Positions 1 to 8,120 of a stretch of DNA of 10,000 nucleotides are shown here, piece after piece; positions within the stretch are counted from its first letter, which is position 1; every line of letters begins with the position of its first letter. The position numbers were made by a program, and so were the translations under genes. Location: contig NZ_JAIWOF010000236.1 of the NCBI RefSeq assembly GCF_020217025.1, positions 1 through 10,000 of the forward strand. Reading direction: 5' to 3'. Source of the stretch: Flavobacterium sp. (GTDB lineage Bacteria; Bacteroidota; Bacteroidia; Flavobacteriales; Flavobacteriaceae). The notes below the pieces were generated by a model, which was not told the DNA's origin, did not search any database, and worked only from the letters and a program-made list of their open reading frames with translations.

Positions 1-394
1 CGATAATGGTAAATATAGGTTCAAAAATGAAACGACTTTTTTAGAAGATAAAATTATTGGAGATTCTATTGAATTTTCAAAAAAGGAAATAGATACTTTT
101 TTTATCTTTTCTGATAAACAAAAAGCGAAACGGATTAATGGTAAGTTGGTTATAAGTGATAAAGATTCCATTTATTGGCAATCTAAATTGGTTTATTTGA
201 ATAAAGATAAATTGGTAATTAAGTATTTGTATTCGGATGATGATTTAAGAAAAATGGATTCTATAACTAAAGTAAAATCCAAACAGTTAGATTCGACAAC
301 GTATGTGATTTTTCCATCAAGATCTGAATTTAAAAGATTTTTTGAAGTTAAAAACTTTGGTTATGAATCAAAATACAAGAAAATTGCAAAATGA
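1..394 (+). CDS. Hypothetical protein, C-terminal part (5' end outside window)
   Basis: The reading frame is open from base 2 to the TGA at 392-394, giving the last 130 residues of a longer protein; no start need be chosen here. A TTG at 146 lies inside the frame and is not a credible start, because coding continues upstream without a break. The protein is hydrophilic, rich in Lys, Asp, Ser and Phe, and looks like alternating beta strands with charged turns. I see no membrane segment, catalytic motif or cysteine pair. I do not recognise the family; it resembles the many lineage-specific proteins of Flavobacteriaceae, perhaps exported, but the N-terminus that would show a signal peptide is missing. 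Its stop overlaps the start of the next gene (ATGA), so the two are almost certainly co-transcribed and translationally coupled. Confidence 0.8.
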   Translation, partial: DNGKYRFKNETTFLEDKIIGDSIEFSKKEIDTFFIFSDKQKAKRINGKLVISDKDSIYWQSKLVYLNKDKLVIKYLYSDDDLRKMDSITKVKSKQLDSTTYVIFPSRSEFKRFFEVKNFGYESKYKKIAK

Positions 395-1062
395 AAATTA
401 TCAAAAAGCTGCTGAAATACATAGTGATTTTCATTTTATCATTGGTCACGTATTTGTTAATCGTAACGTTATTGTCTTTTATTTCTGTAAACGAAGATTT
501 GGTTGAAAATCAAAAAGAAATTCCCATTTACATTCTAACAAACGGTGTGCATACCGATATCGTTTTGCCAATTAAAAATGAACATCACGATTGGTCAAAC
601 CAACTCAAATTTAAAGAAACAAAATCAAAAGATACTACGTATCAATATGTAGCTTTAGGCTGGGGCGATAAAGGTTTTTATTTAGAAACACCAACTTGGG
701 CAGATTTAAAAACAAGTACAGCTTTAAAAGCGGTTTCAGGATTGAGTTCGTCAGCAATGCATGTAACGTTTTATAAAAATTTGAAAGAGAATCAATCTTG
801 CAAAAAGATTCAAATTTCGTTAGAAAATTATAAAAAGTTAATTGCATTTATTAACGAATCTTTCCAAATCAAATCAGGCGATTTCCTAAAAATTGAAACC
901 GATGCCTTTTACGGAAAACACGATGTTTTTTACGAAGCAAACGGAAGTTATTCATTATTTTACACTTGCAATTCTTGGGCAAACCAAGCCTTAAAAGCAG
1001 CCAATCAAAAAGCTGCTCTTTGGACAATTTCGGATAGTGGAATTTTTAGACATTATGAGTAA
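391..1062 (+). CDS. DUF2459 / TIGR02117 family membrane-anchored protein
   Basis: A 223-residue protein with a basic N-terminus (MKIIKKLLK) and one hydrophobic helix at about residues 10-33, so an inner-membrane anchor or uncleaved signal with the rest outside the cytoplasm. The soluble part carries the conserved blocks of the DUF2459/TIGR02117 family: NGVHTDIVLP (51-60), ALGWGDKGFY (88-97) followed by PTWADL, and a C-terminal YTCNSWANQAL (191-201). Length and block order fit the family. The biochemical role is not established. His54 and Cys193 lie in blocks that recall the His-then-Cys order of permuted NlpC/P60-type papain-fold proteins, but this is my inference. The ATG overlaps the stop of the preceding gene by four bases, which fixes the start. 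Family assignment is confident; function is not. Confidence 0.9.
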   Translation: MKIIKKLLKYIVIFILSLVTYLLIVTLLSFISVNEDLVENQKEIPIYILTNGVHTDIVLPIKNEHHDWSNQLKFKETKSKDTTYQYVALGWGDKGFYLETPTWADLKTSTALKAVSGLSSSAMHVTFYKNLKENQSCKKIQISLENYKKLIAFINESFQIKSGDFLKIETDAFYGKHDVFYEANGSYSLFYTCNSWANQALKAANQKAALWTISDSGIFRHYE

Positions 1063-1092
1063 TTAGAAAGTCTTTTTTCTTAACTCTTTTTT
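1057..1092 (+). terminator. Candidate imperfect terminator overlapping the DUF2459 stop codon
   Basis: GAGT at 1057-1060 pairs with ACTC at 1083-1086, and AGAAA at 1065-1069 pairs with TTT and CT around 1076-1081, with small bulges between. A run of six T follows at 1087-1092. The 5' arm includes the stop codon at 1060-1062. The stem is AT-rich and bulged, so it is much weaker than the other hairpins in this window, but its position between two units makes sense. Confidence 0.35.
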
Positions 1093-1188
1093 CTATCTTC
1101 TTAACCATATTTTGTCAATAACTTATCGGATTTTCCTTTCTCAATTTTGGAGATATATACTATATTGCACAAAATCCAAAATCTGTCT

Positions 1189-3045
1189 ATGTTAGAGCAA
1201 AATCAATATACCGAAGACAACATACGTTCGCTCGATTGGAAAGAGCACATTCGTATGCGTCCAGGTATGTATATCGGAAAATTAGGTGACGGTTCATCGC
1301 CTGATGATGGTATTTATATTCTGTTAAAGGAAGTTATGGACAACTGTATCGATGAATTCGTTATGGGTGCCGGAAAAACCATTGAAGTCACTATCAAAGA
1401 TAAATTGGTAACCGTTCGCGATTATGGTCGAGGTATTCCGTTAGGAAAAGTGGTCGATGTAGTTTCCAAAATGAACACAGGAGGAAAATACGATTCCAAA
1501 GCCTTCAAAAAATCCGTAGGTTTAAATGGTGTCGGAACTAAAGCCGTAAATGCCCTTTCGAATTATTTTCGAGTAGAATCGGTTCGTGATAACCAACAAA
1601 AAGCAGCGGAATTTTCAGCAGGAAATCTTACTCTTGAAGAAGACGTTCAAGAAACTACAAAACGTAAAGGAACTAAAGTTTCCTTCATTGCTGACGAAAC
1701 CATATTTAAAAACTATAAGTATCGTAATGAGTACATCATTAAAATGCTTAAAAATTATTGTTATTTAAATCGCGGTTTAACCATTTATTACAATGGCGAA
1801 AAGTACGTTTCTGAATTTGGACTAAAAGATTTATTAGAAGAAAATATTGCCGAAGACGATATGGTATATCCAATCATTCACCTAGAAGGAGATGATATTG
1901 AAATTGCCATCACGCACAGTAAATCACAATATTCAGAAGAATACCATTCGTTTGTAAACGGACAAAATACTACCCAAGGAGGAACGCATTTAGGCGCTTT
2001 TCGTGAGGCAATTGTAAAAACCATCAAAGAGTTTTACAACAAACCTTTTGAAGCTTCTGATATTCGTAAATCGATTGTTTCAGCAGTTTCGGTAAAGGTT
2101 GAAGAACCAGTTTTTGAATCGCAAACTAAAACCAAATTAGGTTCTACTGAAATTGGTCCAAATGGTCCTTCGGTTAGAACGTTTGTGAATGATTTCATTA
2201 AAACGAAATTAGATAACTTCTTACATAAAAATCCAGAATTGGCTGATGCGTTATTACGTAAGATTTTACAAGCGGAGCGCGAACGTAAAGAACTTTCAGG
2301 AATTAGAAAATTAGCCAAAGACCGCGCTAAAAAAGCCAGTCTTCACAATAAAAAATTACGTGATTGTCGTGTGCATTTAACCGATGCGAAAAATCCAAGA
2401 AGTTTAGAAAGTACGCTTTTTATTACCGAGGGAGATTCGGCTTCGGGTTCGATTACGAAGAGTCGCGATGTAAATACACAAGCGGTATTCAGTTTACGTG
2501 GTAAGCCTTTGAACTCGTATGGAATGACAAAGAAAATTGTGTATGAAAACGAAGAATTCAATTTATTACAAGCCGCATTAAATATCGAGGAAGACATGGG
2601 TGATTTACGTTACAACAATATCGTAATTGCAACCGATGCCGACGTCGACGGTATGCACATTCGCTTGTTGTTGATTACGTTTTTCTTGCAATTTTTCCCA
2701 GAGTTGATCAAAGACGGACATTTGTATATTCTACAAACGCCACTATTCCGTGTGAGAAACAAAAAAGAAACGATTTACTGTTACAGCGAAGAAGAACGAG
2801 TAAACGCCATTGAAAAACTAAAACCAAAACCAGAAATCACCCGATTCAAAGGATTAGGGGAAATTTCACCAGATGAGTTCAAACACTTCATTGGGCAAGA
2901 CATTCGATTAGATCCTGTTATGTTAGATAAAGCCACTTCTATTGAAACCTTGTTAGAGTTCTACATGGGTAAAAACACCCCAGACCGCCAAGAGTTTATC
3001 ATTAACAATTTGAAAGTGGAGTTGGATGTGGTGGAGAAGAATTAG
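1189..3045 (+). CDS. parE: DNA topoisomerase IV subunit B (ParE-type)
   Basis: ATPase subunit of the type IIA topoisomerase that decatenates daughter chromosomes and relaxes supercoils; it works as a heterotetramer with the ParC encoded downstream. The 618 residues show the GHKL ATPase blocks EVMDNCIDE (48-56, with Glu48 and Asn52), RDYGRGIP (77-84) and [14 protein letters not shown] (111-124). The Toprim domain follows, with TEGDSASGS starting near 413 (Glu414) and the metal-binding [10 protein letters not shown] (Asp483, Asp485, Asp487). The C-terminal block is [13 protein letters not shown]. Length matches ParE rather than longer GyrB forms, and the parC neighbour supports ParE. I place the start at the ATG at 1189: it gives the compact [11 protein letters not shown]-terminus before the usual [13 protein letters not shown] at 1147 would add 14 unlikely residues. 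No Shine-Dalgarno is visible. A promoter is expected in 1093-1188, but I could not find a convincing one. Confidence 0.96.
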   Translation: MLEQNQYTEDNIRSLDWKEHIRMRPGMYIGKLGDGSSPDDGIYILLKEVMDNCIDEFVMGAGKTIEVTIKDKLVTVRDYGRGIPLGKVVDVVSKMNTGGKYDSKAFKKSVGLNGVGTKAVNALSNYFRVESVRDNQQKAAEFSAGNLTLEEDVQETTKRKGTKVSFIADETIFKNYKYRNEYIIKMLKNYCYLNRGLTIYYNGEKYVSEFGLKDLLEENIAEDDMVYPIIHLEGDDIEIAITHSKSQYSEEYHSFVNGQNTTQGGTHLGAFREAIVKTIKEFYNKPFEASDIRKSIVSAVSVKVEEPVFESQTKTKLGSTEIGPNGPSVRTFVNDFIKTKLDNFLHKNPELADALLRKILQAERERKELSGIRKLAKDRAKKASLHNKKLRDCRVHLTDAKNPRSLESTLFITEGDSASGSITKSRDVNTQAVFSLRGKPLNSYGMTKKIVYENEEFNLLQAALNIEEDMGDLRYNNIVIATDADVDGMHIRLLLITFFLQFFPELIKDGHLYILQTPLFRVRNKKETIYCYSEEERVNAIEKLKPKPEITRFKGLGEISPDEFKHFIGQDIRLDPVMLDKATSIETLLEFYMGKNTPDRQEFIINNLKVELDVVEKN

Positions 3046-3048
3046 GTA

Positions 3049-3103
3049 ATGATAAAATATAAATCATATATATTCTGGTATTGGAATTCCATTTGTAGCG
3101 CTA
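3049..3103 (+). other. Possible displaced N-terminus of the gene inside the topoisomerase operon (other frame)
   Basis: An ATG at 3049, three bases after the parE stop, opens a frame (MIKYKSYIF...) that ends at TAG 3199-3201. The downstream 148-codon frame lies one base over. It is already open from 3056 and reads hydrophobic, sensible residues (SGIGIPFVALL) before its first usable TTG. Joining the two frames near the AT-dinucleotide run at 3066-3073 would give a normal membrane protein starting MIKYKSY and continuing into SGIGIPF. This suggests an indel in the run, as a mutation, a sequencing error or phase switching. Confidence 0.45.
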
Positions 3104-3550
3104 TTGGTTTCTATATTGTTTTATTTTATTGCTATTGCATTTTTTGTAGATTGGGTTTCATGGATGGTGATAAGTTTTGGAATAGCACTTTTTGTTTATA
3201 GTTTTAAATGGATAAATAATGAAATGTTTGATATTTATTTTAAAGAGAATGAAATAGAAATCAAATATGTTTACAGAAAGAAGATACAAATTATCAATTA
3301 TCAAGATTTAATAAAATATACATTTATTGAAACATCTAAGAGTTCTAATAATTCATTTAAAACAAAAGATTTTCATTTTGTCTTTAACAGAGTAGTAGCT
3401 AATAATCATTTTATTGAGTTTTATAAATTTTTAAAATCAAAAAACGAAAATTTAGAAATTGAAATTTTTCCATTAAGCTCTAATTTAGAATACTTAAGAC
3501 AACAAGAATTTGGACTTAGTTATAGAAAAATATTAAAAGAAACATTATAA
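3104..3550 (+). CDS. Small membrane protein of unknown function between parE and parC
   Basis: The visible frame gives 148 residues from a TTG at 3104. Two hydrophobic segments lie at about 2-14 and 18-36, followed by a hydrophilic, strand-rich tail of about 110 residues with many aromatic, Lys and Asn residues. Two helices followed by a stretch reading like FKENEIEIKYVYRKK and INYQDLIKY recall bacterial PH-like (DUF304-type) membrane proteins, but this is a resemblance only. I do not recognise the family. The TTG is probably not the true start: the same frame stays open and hydrophobic back to 3056, and an ATG at 3049 sits one frame away. The gene may therefore be frameshifted, in which case it could be a pseudogene. 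It is markedly more AT-rich than parE and parC and starts and ends within a few bases of them, so it is part of their transcript. Confidence 0.7.
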   Translation: MVSILFYFIAIAFFVDWVSWMVISFGIALFVYSFKWINNEMFDIYFKENEIEIKYVYRKKIQIINYQDLIKYTFIETSKSSNNSFKTKDFHFVFNRVVANNHFIEFYKFLKSKNENLEIEIFPLSSNLEYLRQQEFGLSYRKILKETL

Positions 3551-3559
3551 TTCATCGTA

Positions 3560-6271
3560 ATGAAAGACGAAGAAGATAACATCATTCCAAACGAAGACGA
3601 AAATTTCGATAATCAAGACGATTCTACTAACGAGGAAGGTTTTGACGATATTCACGTTTCAACGGGACATCATTTTTACGAAAACAACGAAAACCCAGAA
3701 GACACCATTACCAAAGTTACAGGAATGTACAAAGATTGGTTTTTGGACTATGCTTCCTATGTAATTCTGGAACGTGCAGTTCCGGCAATTGAAGACGGGT
3801 TTAAACCGGTGCAACGCCGTATCATGCACTCAATGAAAGAGTTAGATGACGGTCGTTACAATAAAGTGGCAAATATCGTTGGACACACCATGCAGTATCA
3901 CCCTCACGGAGATGCGAGTATTGGTGACGCTATGGTGCAAATTGGGCAAAAAGACCTAATTATCGACATGCAAGGAAACTGGGGAAATATCTTAACAGGA
4001 GATAGTGCCGCAGCTTCCCGTTACATCGAAGCCCGAATTTCAAAATTTGGACACGATGTGCTGTATTCTCCAAAAATTACCGAATGGGGAATGTCGTACG
4101 ATGGTCGTCGTGCCGAACCAATTAATCTTCCGGTGAAGTTTCCGTTGTTGTTAGCACAAGGAGCAGAAGGTATTGCCGTAGGTTTATCGACTAAAGTTTT
4201 ACCTCATAATTTCAATGAGTTAATAGATTCGTCTATCAAAATATTAAAAGGAAAACCTTTTACCTTATATCCTGATTTTCCAACCGCTGGTATTGCTGAC
4301 GTTTCCAATTACAATGATGGATTACGAGGCGGTCGTGTGCGTGTGCGTGCAAAAATTGGTCAATTAGACAAACAAACTTTGGTGATTACGCAAATTCCGT
4401 TTTCAACCAATACGGGAACTTTGATTGATAGTATTTTGAAAGCCAACGAAAAAGGGAAAATTAAAATCAAGAAAATTGAAGACAACACTGCTGCTGAGGT
4501 TGAAATTTTAATTCACCTTCCGCCAGGGGTTTCTCCAGATAAAACCATTGATGCATTGTATGCATTCACGGCTTGTGAAACTTCGGTGGCGCCGTTAGGT
4601 TGTGTGATTGAAAATCATAAACCTTTGTTTATAGGTGTTTCTGATATGTTGAAAATTTCGACAAACAGAACGGTTGATTTGCTAAAACGCGAGTTGGAAA
4701 TTCAGTTAGACGAATTAGAAAACAAATGGCATTTCTCTACCTTAGAAAAGATTTTCATTCGTGAAGAAATGTACATTGACTTCAAATTGTATTCCGACAG
4801 AGAATCGTTGTACAAATATATGTACGACCGATTTGATCCGTTTTTAAAATCATTTGTTCGTGAAATTAACGATGACGATTTGCAAAAATTAACGCAAATT
4901 CCAATGATTCGTATTACACGTTTCGACTCGGATAAAGCCGATGAAGCGATTTCGAAATTGGAAGCTGAAATGGAACAAGTAAAACATCATTTGGATCATA
5001 TTATTGATTATACAATTGATTTCTTTCAAAAACTAAAAGACAAATACGGAAAAGGTCGCGAACGTCAAACTGAATTAAGAAGTTTTGATAATATTGAAGC
5101 TACGAAAGTGGTTTTAAGAAACACAAAATTATATGTAAATCGTGAAGAAGGTTTCTTTGGAACCGGTTTAAAGAAAGACGAATACGTTGCCGATTGTTCT
5201 GATATTGACGATGTGATTGTTTTCCTTCGCGATGGAAAGATGATGGTTTCAAAAGTTGATGATAAGAAATTCGTTGGAAAGGACATTATTCACATTGCGG
5301 TTTTTGATAAAAACGACAAGCGAACTATTTACAACATGATGTATCGTGATGGTAAAAATGGTTCTACTTTCATCAAACGTTTCAATGTTTCGGGCGTTAC
5401 TCGTGATAAATTTTACGATTTAACACAAGAAAAACCAGGTTCAATGGTGTCGTATTTCTCAGCTAATCCGAACGGAGAAGCTGAAGTAGTTACCATTTTA
5501 TTACGCCAAGTAGGAAGCGTGAAAAAACTGAAATGGGATGTAGATTTCTCAGATATTGCTATCAAAGGAAGAGCTTCTCGTGGAAATACGGTGACCAAAT
5601 ATCCAATCAAAAAAATCGAATTAAAAGAGAAAGGAATTTCGACTTTACGTCCAAGAAAAGTTTGGTTTGATGATACGGTACAACGTTTAAATGTCGATGG
5701 AAGAGGCGAGTTGTTAGGCGAATTCCGTCCAAATGATCGTTTGTTGATTGTTAATCAATCTGGAAAACTGAAAACCATTATTCCAGAATTGACTACGCAT
5801 TTCGATGAAGATATGATCGTATTGGAAAAATGGAATCCAAACAAACCGATTTCCTGTATTTATTATTGTGGAGAAAAAGACCGATACTTCGTAAAACGTT
5901 TCTTAGTTGAAAACGAAAACAAAGAGGAAATCTTCATTACGGAACACGAAAAATCGCAATTAGAAATTGTTTCTACCGATTGGCGACCAGTTGCTGAGGT
6001 AATTTATGCCAAAGTAAAAGGTGTTCAAAAAGAAAATCAAATCGTTGATTTAGAGCAATTTATTGCGGTGAAAGGAATTAAAGCTTTGGGTAACCAATTG
6101 ACGACAGATAAGGTAAAGCAAATTAATTTGTTGGATCCATTACCATATGAAGAAATTTTGGAAGAACCAGAAGCACAAACTGAAGCTACAGATGAAAGTG
6201 AAGGTGCTGATATTCAGGATTTCAACATAGAATTAGACGATGACGGACAAATTACGTTGTCTTTAGAATAA
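3560..6271 (+). CDS. parC: DNA topoisomerase IV subunit A (ParC-type)
   Basis: DNA breakage-reunion subunit that pairs with ParE. Of 903 residues, 1-50 are a strongly acidic extension. The winged-helix/tower core follows, with KPVQRRIMHSM (82-92), YHPHGDASIGDAM (113-125), catalytic Tyr155 in SRYIEARIS, and GAEGIAVGL (201-209). A coiled-coil region lies near 465-500, and a beta-pinwheel DNA-wrapping domain spans about 540-850. The pinwheel has only a degenerate GyrA box, KGRASRGN (669-676), in place of the QRRGGKG of gyrase, which supports ParC over GyrA. The last 45 residues are acidic (17 Asp or Glu). The length is typical of Bacteroidota ParC as I know them and longer than the E. coli protein. 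Ala119 occupies the position of the quinolone-contact serine (E. coli ParC Ser80), while the acidic partner is kept as Asp123. The ATG is nine bases after the preceding stop, with no Shine-Dalgarno. Confidence 0.96.
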   Translation: MKDEEDNIIPNEDENFDNQDDSTNEEGFDDIHVSTGHHFYENNENPEDTITKVTGMYKDWFLDYASYVILERAVPAIEDGFKPVQRRIMHSMKELDDGRYNKVANIVGHTMQYHPHGDASIGDAMVQIGQKDLIIDMQGNWGNILTGDSAAASRYIEARISKFGHDVLYSPKITEWGMSYDGRRAEPINLPVKFPLLLAQGAEGIAVGLSTKVLPHNFNELIDSSIKILKGKPFTLYPDFPTAGIADVSNYNDGLRGGRVRVRAKIGQLDKQTLVITQIPFSTNTGTLIDSILKANEKGKIKIKKIEDNTAAEVEILIHLPPGVSPDKTIDALYAFTACETSVAPLGCVIENHKPLFIGVSDMLKISTNRTVDLLKRELEIQLDELENKWHFSTLEKIFIREEMYIDFKLYSDRESLYKYMYDRFDPFLKSFVREINDDDLQKLTQIPMIRITRFDSDKADEAISKLEAEMEQVKHHLDHIIDYTIDFFQKLKDKYGKGRERQTELRSFDNIEATKVVLRNTKLYVNREEGFFGTGLKKDEYVADCSDIDDVIVFLRDGKMMVSKVDDKKFVGKDIIHIAVFDKNDKRTIYNMMYRDGKNGSTFIKRFNVSGVTRDKFYDLTQEKPGSMVSYFSANPNGEAEVVTILLRQVGSVKKLKWDVDFSDIAIKGRASRGNTVTKYPIKKIELKEKGISTLRPRKVWFDDTVQRLNVDGRGELLGEFRPNDRLLIVNQSGKLKTIIPELTTHFDEDMIVLEKWNPNKPISCIYYCGEKDRYFVKRFLVENENKEEIFITEHEKSQLEIVSTDWRPVAEVIYAKVKGVQKENQIVDLEQFIAVKGIKALGNQLTTDKVKQINLLDPLPYEEILEEPEAQTEATDESEGADIQDFNIELDDDGQITLSLE

Positions 6272-6278
6272 GATTCTG

Positions 6279-6312
6279 ACCTGCAAGGTATTTTACTTTG
6301 CAGGTTTTTTTT
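6279..6312 (+). terminator. Rho-independent terminator of the parE-parC operon
   Basis: A 12-bp stem (ACCTGCAAGGTA at 6279-6290 with TACTTTGCAGGT at 6294-6305, one G-U pair) closes a 3-base TTT loop. It runs into eight T at 6305-6312. It starts eight bases after the parC stop, so it ends the topoisomerase operon and separates it from fhs. Confidence 0.92.
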
Positions 6313-6349
6313 ATTGATTTTTATCATTTTTCATCCCAAATAAAACACT

Positions 6350-6357
6350 TAATTTCG
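6350..6357 (+). promoter_or_regulatory. Weak candidate -7 element for fhs
   Basis: TAATTTCG at 6350-6357 differs by one base from the Bacteroidota -7 consensus TAnnTTTG. It lies 22 bases before the fhs ATG, within the 67-base gap left by the upstream terminator, where a promoter is required. No TTG-type -33 element is visible at the usual spacing, so the call rests on position and one partial match. The leader from here to the ATG is A-rich and lacks a Shine-Dalgarno, as is usual in this phylum. Confidence 0.3.
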
Positions 6358-6379
6358 CCCTAAATTAAAACACAACAAC

Positions 6380-8053
6380 ATGTCAACATTCCCATCAGAC
6401 ATTGAAATTGCGCAAAATGCAACAATGTCTCATATTAAAGATATTGCCAAAAAAATCAACATTTCAGAAGATGATTTAGAATTTTACGGCAAGTACAAAG
6501 CCAAATTACCACTACACTTACAAAAAGAAAACCCAAAAGGCAAACTGATTTTAGTTTCTGCCATGTCACCAACGAAATATGGTGAAGGTAAAACAACCAT
6601 GTCTATCGGTTTGACGGATGGTTTGAATTACATCGGTAAAAAAGCGATTGCGGTTTTACGTGAACCTTCGCTTGGACCTGTTTTTGGTTTAAAAGGTGGT
6701 GCTGCTGGTGGTGGTTATGTGCAAGTGTTACCCATGGAAGATATCAATTTGCATTTTACAGGTGATTTTTCAGCGATTGAAAAAGCGAATAACTTGCTTT
6801 CTGCGGTGATTGATAACAATTTGCAAAACACGAAATATTCTTTAAATCTCGACGCAAAATCGATTGCATGGAAACGTGTGATGGATATGAATGACCGTTC
6901 TTTACGTCAGATTATTATTGGAGTAGGAGCGAAAGCGAATGGTACCATGCGTGAAGACGGTTTCAATATTACACCCGCTTCAGAAGTGATGGCGATTTTA
7001 TGTTTGGCAAAAGATTTAGAAGATTTGAAATTCCGATTAGGAAATATATTTGTTGGAAAAACGTTAGATGGAAAAGCTATTTTCGCTCGTGATTTGAATG
7101 TAGTAGGAGCCATGGCAACTTTATTGAAAGATGCGATTAAACCTAACTTAGTGCAAACGATTGACGGAAATCCAGCCATTTTGCACGGTGGACCATTTGC
7201 TAGTATTGCACAAGGAACGAATACAGCAATTGCAACTAAAATGGGCTTATCGTTAGGTGATTATGTAGTAACAGAAGCCGGTTTTGGTGCCGATTTAGGT
7301 GCCGAAAAATTTCTTCATATCAAATGTGAACAAAGTGGTTTGAAACCCGATGCTGTGGTTTTAGTAGCTACGATTAGAGCTATTAAGCATCACGCGGGAT
7401 TAGCTGCTGAAGATTTTAAAACGGAAAACGTAAGCGCGATTGAAAAAGGCTTCTGCAATTTGGAAAAACACATTGAAAACATGCAACAATTTGGATTAAA
7501 TCCTGTAGTTTGTATCAATGCTTTTCCAGATGATACGCAAGCAGAATATGATAAATTGAAGGAATTGTGTACTTCAAAAGGTGTAAGTGCTATTGTAAAC
7601 ACAGCTTTTGTTCAGGGTGGAAAAGGTTCGGCTGAAGTAGCGCAAAAAGTAATTGAAGAAATTGAAAAAGGAACAGCCAATTACCAACCATTATACCAAC
7701 CATCGGATAGTATTGAGCATAAAATTAATGTGGTAGCCAAAACGATTTATGGTGCGAATTCAGTAGAATTTTCTCCAAAATCAAAATCGCAGTTAAAAAT
7801 GATTAACGACTTAGGTTTTGGTCACTTTTCAATTTGTATGGCGAAAACACCAGCGAGTTTTTCTGATAATGAGAAGTTAATTGGTCGCCCAACAAATTTT
7901 GATATTACGGTTCGTGAGTTTGAAATCGCCAGTGGTGCTGGATTTATTGTGCCACTTTTAGGTGAAGTAATGCGAATGCCAGGTTTACCAGCGGTACCAA
8001 ATGCGGAACGAATTGATATTGATAATAATGGTCTGATTACAGGATTGTCGTAA
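6380..8053 (+). CDS. fhs: Formate-tetrahydrofolate ligase
   Basis: Cytoplasmic enzyme that joins formate to tetrahydrofolate using ATP, giving 10-formyl-tetrahydrofolate for purine synthesis and other one-carbon reactions. The 557 residues match the family's usual length of about 555-560. Visible signatures are the ATP-binding P-loop PTKYGEGKTT (64-73, with Lys71), REPSLGP (94-100), the first FTHFS signature GLKGGAAGGGY (103-113) and the second signature VATIRAIKHHAG (329-340). In the second, Ile replaces the usual Leu and Ala the usual first Gly of the final GG. The typical C-terminal block MPGLPAVPNAE is intact near the end, so the gene is full-length. The ATG at 6380 gives MSTFPSDIEIAQ, a normal family N-terminus. 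It appears monocistronic, flanked by terminators on both sides. No riboswitch-sized leader is present. Confidence 0.97.
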   Translation: MSTFPSDIEIAQNATMSHIKDIAKKINISEDDLEFYGKYKAKLPLHLQKENPKGKLILVSAMSPTKYGEGKTTMSIGLTDGLNYIGKKAIAVLREPSLGPVFGLKGGAAGGGYVQVLPMEDINLHFTGDFSAIEKANNLLSAVIDNNLQNTKYSLNLDAKSIAWKRVMDMNDRSLRQIIIGVGAKANGTMREDGFNITPASEVMAILCLAKDLEDLKFRLGNIFVGKTLDGKAIFARDLNVVGAMATLLKDAIKPNLVQTIDGNPAILHGGPFASIAQGTNTAIATKMGLSLGDYVVTEAGFGADLGAEKFLHIKCEQSGLKPDAVVLVATIRAIKHHAGLAAEDFKTENVSAIEKGFCNLEKHIENMQQFGLNPVVCINAFPDDTQAEYDKLKELCTSKGVSAIVNTAFVQGGKGSAEVAQKVIEEIEKGTANYQPLYQPSDSIEHKINVVAKTIYGANSVEFSPKSKSQLKMINDLGFGHFSICMAKTPASFSDNEKLIGRPTNFDITVREFEIASGAGFIVPLLGEVMRMPGLPAVPNAERIDIDNNGLITGLS

Positions 8054-8071
8054 TCACATCTTCTATAAAAT

Positions 8072-8103
8072 AAAAATGTCCCGAAAATATCGGGACATTT
8101 TTT
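8072..8103. terminator. Bidirectional terminator between fhs and the terC-family gene
   Basis: A perfect 13-bp stem (8072-8084 with 8090-8102; core ATGTCCCGA / TCGGGACAT) encloses a 5-base AAATA loop. It has a T-run at 8098-8103 for the + strand and an A-run at 8072-8076 that acts as the T-run for the - strand. It sits 18 bases after the fhs stop and 17 bases beyond the stop of the convergent gene, so it can end both transcripts. Confidence 0.92.
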
Positions 8104-8120
8104 ATGTAATAACTTTTTAA

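Noticed and set aside
146..394. An 82-residue protein starting at TTG 146
   Set aside because: The frame is open back to the left edge with the same composition, so this is the end of a longer gene.
1110..1149. Promoter candidates for parE (TTTTG at 1110-1114; CAATTTTG at 1142-1149, one mismatch to TAnnTTTG)
   Set aside because: The spacing between the two is about 27 bases, too long for a -33/-7 pair, and neither has a good partner at the usual distance. A promoter is likely in this gap but I cannot place it.
1147..1188. A TTG-initiated N-terminal extension of 14 residues on ParE
   Set aside because: The extra residues ([13 protein letters not shown]) do not match any ParE N-terminus I know, and the ATG at 1189 gives a normal beginning. 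The stretch is better read as the untranslated leader.
2034..2597. Two - strand open frames within parE
   Set aside because: They lie opposite a clearly conserved coding sequence, have no family features and are shadow frames; the same holds for - strand frames inside parC, fhs and the DUF2459 gene.
3049..3201. A separate 50-residue gene from the ATG at 3049
   Set aside because: After the first eight or so residues the product is Cys/Trp-rich and overlaps a much better frame; it looks like the start of the neighbouring frame broken by an indel rather than a gene of its own.
6313..6379. A possible folate or purine riboswitch before fhs
   Set aside because: The gap is only 67 bases, AT-rich, and has no conserved hairpin set; it has room for a promoter and a short leader only.
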